Origin: Bacteroidia bacterium
GTDB taxonomy: Bacteria > Bacteroidota > Bacteroidia > B-17B0 > Aurantibacillaceae
Assembly (NCBI GenBank): GCA_016787785.1
Contig: JAEUTO010000006.1
Location: forward strand, 62,001 to 126,000
Length of the DNA stretch: 64,000 bases
Direction of reading: 5' to 3'
The position numbers were made by a program, and so were the translations under genes. The notes beneath the pieces are model-generated. The model made no database searches and was not told the origin of the DNA. It saw only the letters and a list, made by a program, of their open reading frames with translations. This document shows, piece by piece, positions 18,298-27,175 of this stretch (position 1 is its first letter; every line of letters starts with the position of its first letter).

Positions 18298-19845
18298 TTA
18301 GAACCAGCCCTTTTTCTTCTTACTGCCGCCGCCTAGTCCTAATACACCAAGCAAGCCACGAGCAACCTCTTTCATTACAGTGCGGCCCACCTGCCTTACC
18401 ATGGTGTTTTCTGAAGCTTTTTCTATTATTGATTTTTCGGCTTTTTGTTTTGTTTTAGGCTTTTCAGCATTTTCTTTTTTCTCTTCTTCGGCTTCACTTA
18501 TCTTCCCGGTCAATATCTCATACGCACTTTCGCGGTCAATTACCTCATTATATTTGGCTGCAATTTTGCTGGCTGCAATGTTCTCTGCAATTTCTTCGGG
18601 AGATAAAACACCTATTCTGCTACCGGGTGCTTTCAAATGAACAGCCGCAAGTGGAGTAGGGATGCCCTTTTCGTTCAAAGCGCTAACAAGAGCTTGCCCA
18701 ATTCCCAGGCTTGTTAATAACTCATCGGTTTTATAAAATTCGGAGATAGGATAATTTTCTGCTGTTTTTTTGATGGCTTTTCTATCTTTTTCAGTAAAAG
18801 CTCTTAACGCATGTTGCACTTTTAAGCCTAATTGCGAAAGCACAGCATCTGGCACGTCGTAAGGGTTTTGCGTAATAAAATAAATGCCAACCCCTTTTGA
18901 GCGTATCAATTTTATGATAGACTCTAATTGATCCAATAAAGCTTTTGAAGCTTCGTTAAATATCAAATGTGCTTCATCAATAAAGATACAAAGTTTTGGT
19001 TTTTCAAGATCTCCGGCCTCGGGAAAAGAAGCGTAAACTTCTGCCAAAAGGCTTAACATAAAGGTTGAGAATAATTTTGGTTTATCCTGTATATCCGTTA
19101 AACGAATAACAGAGGCAATTCCTTTGCCATTGTTATCTGTTCTTACAAGATCAGAAACCTCAAAACTTTTTTCTCCAAAAAATAATTCTGCACCCTGACT
19201 TTCTAATTCAATTATTTTTCTCAAAATAGTTGATGTGCTTGTACTGGTAATATTTCCGTATTCTTTTTTTAATTCTTCTTTTCCATCGCCCGTAGCATAT
19301 TGCAGCAACTGTTTAAAATCCTTAAGATCTAAAAGCGGTAATTTCTTGTCATCAGCATACTTAAAAAGTATTGCAACAATGCCACTTTGTGTATCGTTAA
19401 GATCTAATATTTTTGAAAATAATACGGGTCCAAATTCCGACACGGTAGCCCGCAATCTAACCCCTTGCTCTTTCGATAAAGTGAAAAATTCTGTTGTAGT
19501 TGCACTGGCATTAAAATCAATACCAATTAATTTGTGACGTTCTTCAATTTTAGGATTAAGTGTTGCTGCTTTTGCAATACCACTCAAGTCGCCTTTCAGA
19601 TCCATCAACAAAACCGGGATCCCAGCCTGGCACATGCTTTCGGCAATGATCTGCAAGGTTACCGTTTTTCCTGTTCCGGTTGCACCTGCAATGAGGCCAT
19701 GTCTGTTAAGTGTTTTTAAGGGGATCTTAATGGTTACATCCTTTTGTGGCTGCCCTTCAAAAAGAGCCGCGCCAAGTGTTATAGCACCAACGGTTGTTGA
19801 GTAACCGTTATTTAATTGTTGTTTAAACGCATCAATTTTTTCCAT
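18298..19845 (-). CDS. HerA-like ATPase of the DUF853 family
   Basis: A 515-residue P-loop NTPase. Walker A is GATGTGKT (54-61), Walker B is CIFIDEAH (286-293), and the arginine-finger region follows in RSKGVGIYFITQNP. These are features of DUF853 (E. coli YjgR) proteins, a branch of the HerA/FtsK superfamily of hexameric DNA-translocating ATPases; the cellular role is not established. A low-complexity Lys/Glu segment (~445-475) and a Gly/Lys-rich tail ending GGGSKKKKGWF close the protein. The ATG comes directly after the terminator of the upstream gene, so its own promoter must lie in or before that hairpin. Confidence 0.88.
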   Translation of the reverse strand: MEKIDAFKQQLNNGYSTTVGAITLGAALFEGQPQKDVTIKIPLKTLNRHGLIAGATGTGKTVTLQIIAESMCQAGIPVLLMDLKGDLSGIAKAATLNPKIEERHKLIGIDFNASATTTEFFTLSKEQGVRLRATVSEFGPVLFSKILDLNDTQSGIVAILFKYADDKKLPLLDLKDFKQLLQYATGDGKEELKKEYGNITSTSTSTILRKIIELESQGAELFFGEKSFEVSDLVRTDNNGKGIASVIRLTDIQDKPKLFSTFMLSLLAEVYASFPEAGDLEKPKLCIFIDEAHLIFNEASKALLDQLESIIKLIRSKGVGIYFITQNPYDVPDAVLSQLGLKVQHALRAFTEKDRKAIKKTAENYPISEFYKTDELLTSLGIGQALVSALNEKGIPTPLAAVHLKAPGSRIGVLSPEEIAENIAASKIAAKYNEVIDRESAYEILTGKISEAEEEKKENAEKPKTKQKAEKSIIEKASENTMVRQVGRTVMKEVARGLLGVLGLGGGSKKKKGWF

Positions 19846-19877
19846 AAAAAAAGCCTCACCGTAAAGGTAAGGCTTTT
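19846..19877 (-). terminator. Rho-independent terminator after the T9SS type B gene
   Basis: On the minus strand AAAAGCCTTACC pairs with GGTGAGGCTTTT around a five-base loop and ends in seven T. It follows the stop at 19895 and its T-run touches the ATG of the DUF853 gene at 19845. Confidence 0.8.
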
Positions 19878-19894
19878 CAATAAAAAGGAATTAT

Positions 19895-22800
19895 TTATTT
19901 CATTAAAGTAACATGGCCGGTCTTATTATGGATCTTACCATCAATATCTTTATACTTTACTTTATAAACGTATACATCTTGTTTTAAAGGGTCATTTCCT
20001 TTATTGTTAAGCGTGCCATCCCAACCTAAAGTAAAATCTTTAGTATGAAACATTGAGTGGCCCCAACGATCAAATACTTCCATATCATATGTTTTAAGTT
20101 CTAATCCATACGGAGAGAATATTGGGATGAAGATATCATTTAAACCATCAAAGTTTGGAGTGAATGAATTTGGAATATAAATGCCATGATCATTTTTAAC
20201 CTGAACAACTTTGCTTACTACACTTTTACAACCGTGAATTGTAGTTGCAGTTAAAGTAATTTCGTAATCACCTGCAACAGGGAAAACAACTTTAGGATTT
20301 ACATCATTTAACTGATACAGATTTCCAATCTGCCATTGATACGTGTTGTTACCTAATATGGTACTTAAGTTAGAAAAATTAACTTCCGGATTTGCAATTG
20401 TAATTTCATCCGGATCATAACTAAATCCCGCATTTGGCACTTCATATACTACGATCGGATTTTGAAGCGTTGCTTGTGTTGAACAACCTATCTCATCAAA
20501 ATAATTAAATGTAACTGTGTAAGATCCCGGAGTATTAAATATATGAGTAGTGCTTAATCCACTTACAGGATCTGATCCGTCTCCCAAGTTCCAAACACCT
20601 GTTCCGGTATTTGCACTTGGTGTATTAAATGTAACTTCAATTGGCGAACAACCTTTTTCAGTATTACTTAAAATCGAAACATTTGGTATTTCGTTAACCT
20701 GTATGCGTATAGCGCTTGAGTCAGGACACAAACTTGCCGTTGGCATAGAGTGGGTTATATATGTAATAACATTGTTGTTGCCAATATTAGCATTAGCAGG
20801 TGTAAATATGTTACCTATAACTCCCGGTCCTCCCCAAACACCACCGGGGTTTTGAGCAAGGCTGTTTAAATTGATAGGCGCATTGTTACGGCAATATGGT
20901 CCGGCGTATTTTGCAAGATCGGCCGAAACAAATTGCTCAACTGTAATGGTTGTTTGCGCAAATGCCACACACGGACCGGCTGTTACGCTGTAATTAATAA
21001 GGTTATCACCAATTATTGCAAAGCCAGGGTTAAAGCCCCCGTTAGGCGTTGTTGCACCGTTGTTAGCACCTGTGAACATGCCACCCAATGGCGATACCTG
21101 TAATTGAATAGGCGGACCTCCGTTGCAGAATGGTCCTACATGTGTAATCGCAGGCGCAGCTAAAGAGTATACATTAACCGCAGTGGTTGCCTGAGCAGGA
21201 CATAAACCACTTGGCGAAGACGCAGTATTATAACTGATAACAATATTACCAACGCCAGAGCTGGCAGGATTAAATGTGGTTCCGCTAATACCAGAACCGC
21301 TCCAAACACCTAAGTTATTTGTAGTAAGAGGTACTAAACTTACAGGAGACGAAGTAACGCAAAGATCGGGTACACTACCGGTTATTACAGCAGGTACAAA
21401 TGCTTCAACTGATATTGTTTTGGTATCAGACACGTTACAGGTACTTGTTCCAACAACATATTGTACCGGATTTGCACCAATTTGCGCAAGAGCAGGGTTA
21501 AATGTACCGGCAATGGTATTATACATTGTAGCTGTCCATGTTCCTGTGGCTGGCGAAACCGCTAGCTGGAAACTGGGCGCATTATTGCAATATGGACCAA
21601 CCTGTGTTATAGTGGGCTGTTGCGGATGTAATACAGATACTGCAATTGTTCGCGAATCCGGACATAAAGTTGTGTTTGGCACCGAATTGGTATTATAGGT
21701 TAAGGTGTAAATACCAGTTGGTAAATTAGGATTAAATGAATTACCCGAAACACCTGTGCCACTCCATACACCGGTAACAGTAGTTTGCACAATGTTAGAT
21801 AAATTAAAAGAATTAAATGTATTGCACATATTGGCCAGTGTGCCCGTTAAGGCAGCGGTATTAAACTGAGAAACATTAAAGCTGCCGGTTTGTGTTGCAA
21901 CACATGGGCCGGAAGTATAGGTATACACAAATGTATTGGTGCCAGGCGCCGCTAAAGAGGGTGTAATAACACCGGTAGTGGGATTAATAGCGTTAGAAGC
22001 CATGCCACTTGAAAAGGTGCCACCTACCGGAAAAGCATTAATAGTTACCTGCGCTCCGTTTGTACACATATCGGGTATTGGAGCTATGGTTATTATAGTT
22101 GCAGCAACAACGTTTAAAGATGAAGTTGCACTGGCCTGGCATTGTAAGCCACTGGTAAATGTATTGGTAACCGTAACAGAATACATACCCGAACTAACGG
22201 TTTGCGCATTGGTTAAAGATGGATTTTGAAGATTTGAATTAAATGTATTTGGGCCTGCCCAGGCAAAAGAAACTACACCTGTGCTTACAGCAGTTAACGT
22301 AAAATTTGCTGTGCTGCCCTGGCAAATCGGACCGTTATTTGCAACAGTATTAATTGTTGGGGTAGGGCTAACATTTATGGCAATTGTTTTGCTGCTTGTA
22401 CAGCCAGATGTGGAACCGCTTAAAGTATAAGTTGTAGAAACCGCTGGCGATACGCTAACAGAAGAAGTATTGATGTTACCAGGCATCCAGGTATAAGTAG
22501 TTGCACCCCCGCCTAATATGGTTACGCTTGTGCCTGCAGCGCTACAAATATTTGTTTGCGAAGCAGCAGTTGTAATTGTTGGTGTTGGGCAGCAGTTGTA
22601 ATACATAAAAATACGACCAATGCTAAAGTTAACCTCCGACCAGATTGGAAAAGTTGGCCCTGTAATACCGTTAATACAATTTTGGGTACCGCTTCTGCTA
22701 AGGGTTGTAGGCATAGCGTTAATTGTAGCTACATAATTAACACCATCATAACTGTTAATGCAACCCGCAGCTCTAGAGCCATAAATACCAATAATATCAC

Positions 22801-23125
22801 CCGGGTTAATTGGCACGTTACAGCTTACTGTTGTATTGGCAGCTACATTGGTAGCAGAAAACAAAGTAGTGTAAGCGGTGGTTGTGCCGGGAAAAGCAGG
22901 AGGAGCAGCTGCATTAAATCTTACAACCCAAATGCTTTGCGTAGTTCCTGCACTTGCATCCTGCGGAATATATAATGCGCATAAGTTAAATGCAGTTGGC
23001 GAGGTAAAGTGATAACCCCTCGTCATACTCGAAAAGGTGCTGCTTTGTGGCCCAATAACCACCTGTGTTTGCGATCTGCCAGTTAAGAATGAAATAAAAA
23101 GTAATAAAAGTGTTATTTTTTTCAT
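19895..23125 (-). CDS. Large secreted adhesin-like protein with PKD domain and T9SS type B sorting domain
   Basis: A 1076-residue exported protein. The ATG at 23125 gives a clean signal peptide (MKKITLLLLFISFLTGRSQ); nine upstream codons lack one. The N-terminal ~190 residues form a distinct domain; then come Ig-like segments rich in Thr, Ser and Asn. Several long modules repeat the pattern 'cysteine, SxSGTFNP-like turn, CPxxATTxVNV', about every 130 residues between ~350 and 800. A PKD-like domain (FNYFDEIGCS) and a second one (GDYEITLTATT) precede the gliding-motility-type C-terminal domain: YIPNSFTPNFDGLNDIF, VFDRWG, and GHVTLMK at the end. Such proteins are T9SS cargo with adhesive or structural roles. 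A small secreted protein gene lies 10 bases upstream and is probably in the same operon. Confidence 0.9.
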   Translation of the reverse strand: MKKITLLLLFISFLTGRSQTQVVIGPQSSTFSSMTRGYHFTSPTAFNLCALYIPQDASAGTTQSIWVVRFNAAAPPAFPGTTTAYTTLFSATNVAANTTVSCNVPINPGDIIGIYGSRAAGCINSYDGVNYVATINAMPTTLSRSGTQNCINGITGPTFPIWSEVNFSIGRIFMYYNCCPTPTITTAASQTNICSAAGTSVTILGGGATTYTWMPGNINTSSVSVSPAVSTTYTLSGSTSGCTSSKTIAINVSPTPTINTVANNGPICQGSTANFTLTAVSTGVVSFAWAGPNTFNSNLQNPSLTNAQTVSSGMYSVTVTNTFTSGLQCQASATSSLNVVAATIITIAPIPDMCTNGAQVTINAFPVGGTFSSGMASNAINPTTGVITPSLAAPGTNTFVYTYTSGPCVATQTGSFNVSQFNTAALTGTLANMCNTFNSFNLSNIVQTTVTGVWSGTGVSGNSFNPNLPTGIYTLTYNTNSVPNTTLCPDSRTIAVSVLHPQQPTITQVGPYCNNAPSFQLAVSPATGTWTATMYNTIAGTFNPALAQIGANPVQYVVGTSTCNVSDTKTISVEAFVPAVITGSVPDLCVTSSPVSLVPLTTNNLGVWSGSGISGTTFNPASSGVGNIVISYNTASSPSGLCPAQATTAVNVYSLAAPAITHVGPFCNGGPPIQLQVSPLGGMFTGANNGATTPNGGFNPGFAIIGDNLINYSVTAGPCVAFAQTTITVEQFVSADLAKYAGPYCRNNAPINLNSLAQNPGGVWGGPGVIGNIFTPANANIGNNNVITYITHSMPTASLCPDSSAIRIQVNEIPNVSILSNTEKGCSPIEVTFNTPSANTGTGVWNLGDGSDPVSGLSTTHIFNTPGSYTVTFNYFDEIGCSTQATLQNPIVVYEVPNAGFSYDPDEITIANPEVNFSNLSTILGNNTYQWQIGNLYQLNDVNPKVVFPVAGDYEITLTATTIHGCKSVVSKVVQVKNDHGIYIPNSFTPNFDGLNDIFIPIFSPYGLELKTYDMEVFDRWGHSMFHTKDFTLGWDGTLNNKGNDPLKQDVYVYKVKYKDIDGKIHNKTGHVTLMK

Positions 23126-23135
23126 TTTTAGAATA

Positions 23136-23477
23136 TTAAAAAGTATGTACAATTTCTTTTCTGTTTTTAAATGTAGAGATGATCAGGTCAGGGTGCTTTT
23201 CTATCCAATCTGCTACTTTCTTTTTGTAATCAGCATCGATCGTTGCACCCGAATTTAATTTAGGAAAACTAGTTTCATTAACGATTGGTTTAACATCAGC
23301 GTTTGAGGCATTTGGATTTGATATTCTTTCAAGTACAAGCTCATTGGTCTTATCAAAATCATAAGTGTATCCGCTGGCAGCATCGCTTGGCGGAATTGAT
23401 TTTTTGTTGGTTTGAGCAAAGAAAGAAAATTGCAAAAAGCAGATTAATACTGAGGTTAAAAAAACAGATCTTTTCAT
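23136..23477 (-). CDS. Small secreted protein of unknown function
   Basis: A 113-residue protein with a signal peptide (MKRSVFLTSVLICFLQFSFF, cleavage after AQ). The mature part is polar, with no cysteine and no recognised motif; the C-terminus (KKVADWIEKHPDLIIST) is predicted helical by eye. It sits 10 bases upstream of the giant T9SS protein gene, so it may be expressed with it and help its export or folding. I do not recognise the family. Confidence 0.65.
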   Translation of the reverse strand: MKRSVFLTSVLICFLQFSFFAQTNKKSIPPSDAASGYTYDFDKTNELVLERISNPNASNADVKPIVNETSFPKLNSGATIDADYKKKVADWIEKHPDLIISTFKNRKEIVHTF

Positions 23478-23660
23478 TATAAAAATTTTTATGCTTAAAG
23501 TTACAAAAAATGTAAAGAAAAGGCCATTTTTTCACTCAATCAAATACCTTATTGGCTAAGTATTTTTAATGCTTTTAACGTAAAGCAAATTTTAGTGCCA
23601 GTAAACAAAAATCTAAAATTTAGATTATAAAAAAAGGCTGGAAAAAAGAAAAAACTAAGC

Positions 23661-24182
23661 TTAAGAAATTACAGGCGGCGGATCCATTACTGTGCCACAT
23701 TTTTTACATGTTCTAAGGTCCTTATTCTCGTAAAATCGTTTAAATTCTGTCTGAAATTGAGAGGTAATATCCGTTAACATAAAATAAACTTCATGTAATG
23801 GGTGATTGCATTTTTCGCAGAACCATAACAGTCCATCCTTTTCATCCGGGCGGCGTTTTCTTTCCATTACCAAACCAATTGAATTAGCAAAACGGCGTGG
23901 GTTATGAGGAACCTTTGCTGGTAATAAAAATATATCGCCTTCTTTTATCGGAACTTCAACTGCTTTTCCATCTTCCTGGATCTGAACAATAATATCTCCT
24001 TCTAATTGGTAAAAGAATTCTTCACTCTCATTATAGTGATAATCTTTTCTTGAGTTTGGTCCACCAACAACCATAACAATAAATTCAGCATCCTTGTAAA
24101 CAACTTTATTATTTACTGGGGGTTTTAATAAGTGACGATTTTCTTCGATCCACTTTTTGAAATTGAACGGACGTGTTACCAT
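23661..24182 (-). CDS. nbaC: 3-hydroxyanthranilate 3,4-dioxygenase
   Basis: Cupin-fold ring-cleaving dioxygenase converting 3-hydroxyanthranilate to 2-amino-3-carboxymuconate semialdehyde, in tryptophan breakdown or de novo NAD synthesis through quinolinate. Fe(II) ligands are visible as His49, Glu55 and His93 (DYHYNESEEFF, PAKVPHNPRR). The bacterial-type rubredoxin-like second metal site is complete: Cys122/Cys125 (FCEKC) and Cys159/Cys162 (CKKC). Length is 173 residues, as expected. No other kynurenine pathway gene is in the window; it stands 39 bases upstream of nothing related, since asd follows on its 5' side. Confidence 0.95.
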   Translation of the reverse strand: MVTRPFNFKKWIEENRHLLKPPVNNKVVYKDAEFIVMVVGGPNSRKDYHYNESEEFFYQLEGDIIVQIQEDGKAVEVPIKEGDIFLLPAKVPHNPRRFANSIGLVMERKRRPDEKDGLLWFCEKCNHPLHEVYFMLTDITSQFQTEFKRFYENKDLRTCKKCGTVMDPPPVIS

Positions 24183-24221
24183 ACTCTAAATTTAAGATTT
24201 AAAATTAAAGATTCAAAATTG

Positions 24222-25235
24222 TTAAGCCAGAACTTTATCTTCTGCAATAATTTTTGAAGCCATCAAATGTTCTGCTATCTGAACCGCATTGGTAGCAGCA
24301 CCTTTGCGCAGGTTATCAGAAACTATCCACATGTTCAATGTTTTTGGCTGCGATTCATCTCTTCTTATCCTACCAACAAAAACTTCATCTTTATTATGCG
24401 CGTTCATTGGCATCGGATAAATTTGATTTTTTATATCATCCTGTAAAATAATACCAGGTGTTTTTGCCATTATCTCAAAAATATCTTTAACATCAAATTC
24501 GGTTTCAAACTCAATGTTCACGCTTTCGCTATGGCCACCCATTACAGGTATACGAACAGTTGTAGCGGTTAATGAAATAGAATCATCGCCCATTATTTTA
24601 CGGGTCTCGTTCACCATTTTCATTTCCTCTTTGGTGTAACCGTTATCCATAAATACATCAATTTGCGGAATGGCGTTCATATCAATTTTATATTTGTAAG
24701 CCATCTCATCGCTCTTGCCATCTTTGCGTTCATTCATCAATTGCGAAACAGCTTTTACACCCGTGCCCGTTACACTTTGGTAAGTAGAAACAACAACACG
24801 TTTTATTTTATATTTTTTATGAAGCGGATTTAATGCTACCACCATTTGGATGGTAGAACAATTTGGATTGGCAATTATTTTATCATCTGCAGTTAATACA
24901 TTTGCATTCACTTCCGGCACAACTAATTTTTTTGTTGCATCCATTCGCCATGCCGATGAATTATCAATTACTGTAATTCCTGCTGCTGCAAATTTTGGCG
25001 CCCATTCTTTAGACGTATCGCCACCAGCTGAAAATAATGCTATCTGGGGTTTGGCATCAATTGCCTGTTGCATGGAGTGTACTTTATATTTCTTTCCCTT
25101 AAAAATAATTTCTTTTCCAACCGATCTTTCCGATGCAACAGGAATTAATTCACTTACCGGAAAGTTTCTTTCTGCTAAAACTTCCAACATTTTTGTGCCA
25201 ACCAAACCGGTTGCGCCAACAACTGCAATTTTCAT
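24222..25235 (-). CDS. asd: Aspartate-semialdehyde dehydrogenase
   Basis: Reduces aspartyl phosphate to the semialdehyde with NADPH, the branch step to lysine/diaminopimelate, threonine and methionine. It has the nucleotide-binding start VVGATGLVGTKMLEVL, the active-site Cys126 in NPNCSTIQMV, and the substrate-binding GGHSESVNIEFE with the catalytic His. At 337 residues it is of typical length and belongs to the Gram-positive-like branch. The 3-hydroxyanthranilate dioxygenase gene is 39 bases downstream on the same strand. Confidence 0.96.
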   Translation of the reverse strand: MKIAVVGATGLVGTKMLEVLAERNFPVSELIPVASERSVGKEIIFKGKKYKVHSMQQAIDAKPQIALFSAGGDTSKEWAPKFAAAGITVIDNSSAWRMDATKKLVVPEVNANVLTADDKIIANPNCSTIQMVVALNPLHKKYKIKRVVVSTYQSVTGTGVKAVSQLMNERKDGKSDEMAYKYKIDMNAIPQIDVFMDNGYTKEEMKMVNETRKIMGDDSISLTATTVRIPVMGGHSESVNIEFETEFDVKDIFEIMAKTPGIILQDDIKNQIYPMPMNAHNKDEVFVGRIRRDESQPKTLNMWIVSDNLRKGAATNAVQIAEHLMASKIIAEDKVLA

Positions 25236-25289
25236 TTTAATAAATTTTTATAAAAATAAATAATAATTCTAAAATCTTAAATCTAACTT

Positions 25290-26153
25290 CTAATTTTCTT
25301 TTTCACTTTCTTTATCTTCTTCTTTGGCAATGTAAATACCATCGGGCTTAATTAAGATCCTACGGTGACGATACAAAATACCAATAGCTTTTTTAAAAGT
25401 AGCCTTGCTCATGCTTAAACGAATAGAGATCTCTTCTGGCGTGCTTTTATCATGAAGGTTGACAAAGCCATTATTTTTTTCAAGATATTCCATCACCACT
25501 TCTGTAGAATCTAACACATTTTTAAAACCACTTTTTTGAAAGCTGATATCAATGAGTTTATCTTCACGAATAGTTTTCACAAAGCCTTTCATTTCATCAC
25601 CTATTTCAACATCTTTATAAATATCGTTGTGATAAATGAGACCTTTATGTTGCCCGTTAATAATGCAACTAAAGCCAAGTGGCGATTCTTCATAAACAAT
25701 AAGATCAACTTCTTCTGTTTCTTTCAACTCCAGATCTTCATTATCAATAAACTTGTCAATTTTAGTGGAAGCAACAATTCTGTTCGTTACTTCATCCAGG
25801 TAAACGAACACCACATAAAAATTATCTTCCGTCAATTTATGCTTTTGTTCACTAAAGGGTACTAAAAGATCTTTCTCAATTCCCCAATCTAAAAAGGCAC
25901 CAACTTCGCCAACCGAAACTACGCGTAAATAAGCAAACTCATTTATTTGTATGTAAGGTTTTGATGTGGTGGCAATTGCTTTACCATCCGAATCGGGATA
26001 AACAAAAACTTCTAATTCTTGTCCGACTTTATATTTTTCTTTAACGTAAGATGCAGGTAACAGAACGTCATTCTTTTCTTCGTCTCCTAAATACAAACCC
26101 ACTTCGGTTTCTCTTAGAACTTTTAGTGTGTTTATTCTTCCAGTTTCTATCAT
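25290..26153 (-). CDS. cvfB: CvfB-like S1 RNA-binding protein
   Basis: A 287-residue protein with three S1-like beta-barrels and a C-terminal winged helix, as in Staphylococcus CvfB and Bacillus YitL. Visible features are the start GRINTLKVLRETEVGLYLG, the second S1 unit with SVGEVGAFLDWG, the third with GLIYHND, and the winged helix at SMSKATFKKAIGILYRHRRI. Members bind RNA and affect expression of virulence and metabolic genes in Firmicutes; the role in Bacteroidota is not known. A strong -7 box lies only 4 bases before the ATG, which suggests a leaderless or nearly leaderless mRNA. Confidence 0.88.
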   Translation of the reverse strand: MIETGRINTLKVLRETEVGLYLGDEEKNDVLLPASYVKEKYKVGQELEVFVYPDSDGKAIATTSKPYIQINEFAYLRVVSVGEVGAFLDWGIEKDLLVPFSEQKHKLTEDNFYVVFVYLDEVTNRIVASTKIDKFIDNEDLELKETEEVDLIVYEESPLGFSCIINGQHKGLIYHNDIYKDVEIGDEMKGFVKTIREDKLIDISFQKSGFKNVLDSTEVVMEYLEKNNGFVNLHDKSTPEEISIRLSMSKATFKKAIGILYRHRRILIKPDGIYIAKEEDKESEKEN

Positions 26154-26157
26154 AATG

Positions 26158-26165
26158 CAAAGATA
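26158..26165 (-). promoter_or_regulatory. -7 promoter box (TATCTTTG) of cvfB
   Basis: Read on the minus strand, TATCTTTG matches the TAnnTTTG consensus exactly, and is followed by CATT and the ATG at 26153. A -33 TTTG is not obvious. The short distance implies transcription beginning at or very near the start codon. Confidence 0.55.
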
Positions 26166-26214
26166 CGGTTTATCTATATCTTAAAAATTTTGAAGGATTA
26201 GAAATTTTAATTTC

Positions 26215-26222
26215 TAAATTCG
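26215..26222 (+). promoter_or_regulatory. Possible -7 box (TAAATTCG) of the EamA gene
   Basis: TAAATTCG is one base from TAnnTTTG and ends 3 bases before the ATG at 26226. TTTG at 26189-26192 could be the -33 element, with a rather long 22-base spacer. Confidence 0.35.
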
Positions 26223-26225
26223 CGC

Positions 26226-27098
26226 ATGCAAAATAAAAAGCTGGCCTGGGCGCTGCTTATTATCTTATCTGTTGTTTGGGGAAGCTCGTTTATTTTAATG
26301 AAGCGTGGCCTGGATGCCTTTAGCAGTGATGAGGTGGCGGCGTTGCGCATTTCCATTGCCTTTTTATTTTTAGCGCCTTTTTTAATTAAATACTATAAAA
26401 TAGATCTTAAAAAATACTGGCGTGGGCTTGTTTTAATGGGTGTTTTTGGGAATCTTATTCCTGCTTTCTTATTTACCAAAGCCGAAACAGAAATTAGCAG
26501 CAGTTTAACCGGCATGCTTAACGCATTAACGCCTTTATTTACCGTTTTAGTTGGCTTGTTTTGGCTAAAAGTGAAGCCAAAAGCCATGCAAATTGTGGGC
26601 ATTATTGTTGGTTTTGTTGGTGCCGCCTGCCTAATGATATTTGATGCCGGAAGCGGCAGTTCCAGGAACATCATATACGGCCTATTAGTGGTAGCTGCTA
26701 CCTTCTTTTATGCTATTAGCGTTTGTGGTATTAAGAAGTACCTGAGCGATATAAACTCAATTACCGCAACGGTTTGGGCCTTTTGTATAACGGGCCCAAT
26801 TTCCCTTATTTACCTGTTTGGCTTCTCGGATTTTACGGTGCATATGGCAAATTCGCCCATGGCACTGCCGTCTTTAGGCTATATTAGCATTTTGGCCATT
26901 GTAGGCAGTGCTATTTCGGTAATCGCCTATAATATCCTAATTAAGAACTCGGGCACCGTTTTTGCCAGCAGTTGCACCTACCTTATACCCGTAGTGGCCA
27001 TTGGATGGGGACTTTTTGACGGTGAAATGGTCAATTTTTACCAAATTTTTAGCATTGTGGTCATCATTTTGAGTGTTTATTTAATAAACCGGGATTAA
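26226..27098 (+). CDS. EamA-family DMT transporter
   Basis: A 290-residue inner-membrane protein with ten predicted helices arranged as two EamA repeats. Landmarks are the first helix WALLIILSVVWGSSFILMKRG, and the end of each repeat with LTPLFTVLVGLFWLK and TYLIPVVAIGWG. Members export metabolites such as amino acids, or carry nucleotide sugars; the substrate cannot be told. It is divergent from cvfB with 72 bases between the two ATGs. Confidence 0.9.
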   Translation: MQNKKLAWALLIILSVVWGSSFILMKRGLDAFSSDEVAALRISIAFLFLAPFLIKYYKIDLKKYWRGLVLMGVFGNLIPAFLFTKAETEISSSLTGMLNALTPLFTVLVGLFWLKVKPKAMQIVGIIVGFVGAACLMIFDAGSGSSRNIIYGLLVVAATFFYAISVCGIKKYLSDINSITATVWAFCITGPISLIYLFGFSDFTVHMANSPMALPSLGYISILAIVGSAISVIAYNILIKNSGTVFASSCTYLIPVVAIGWGLFDGEMVNFYQIFSIVVIILSVYLINRD

Positions 27099-27100
27099 AT

Positions 27101-27131
27101 TTTGTTGATTCATATCATTTGAGTATATTTG
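27101..27131 (+). promoter_or_regulatory. Promoter of rplU-rpmA
   Basis: TTTG (27101-27104), a 19-base spacer and TATATTTG (27124-27131) match the Bacteroidota sigma-A promoter almost perfectly. Transcription should begin about 6 bases later, leaving a leader of ~40 bases before rplU, room for autoregulatory or ribosomal-protein binding structure, though none is evident. Confidence 0.7.
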
Positions 27132-27175
27132 CCTCCCCTTTTTAAGGGTATTATTAACAATTTAAACCAAATTAA

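Noticed and set aside
21276-22975. Long open frames on the plus strand opposite the T9SS type B gene
   Set aside because: They are antisense shadows produced by the Thr/Ser/Asn-rich coding bias; no start signal or domain is present.
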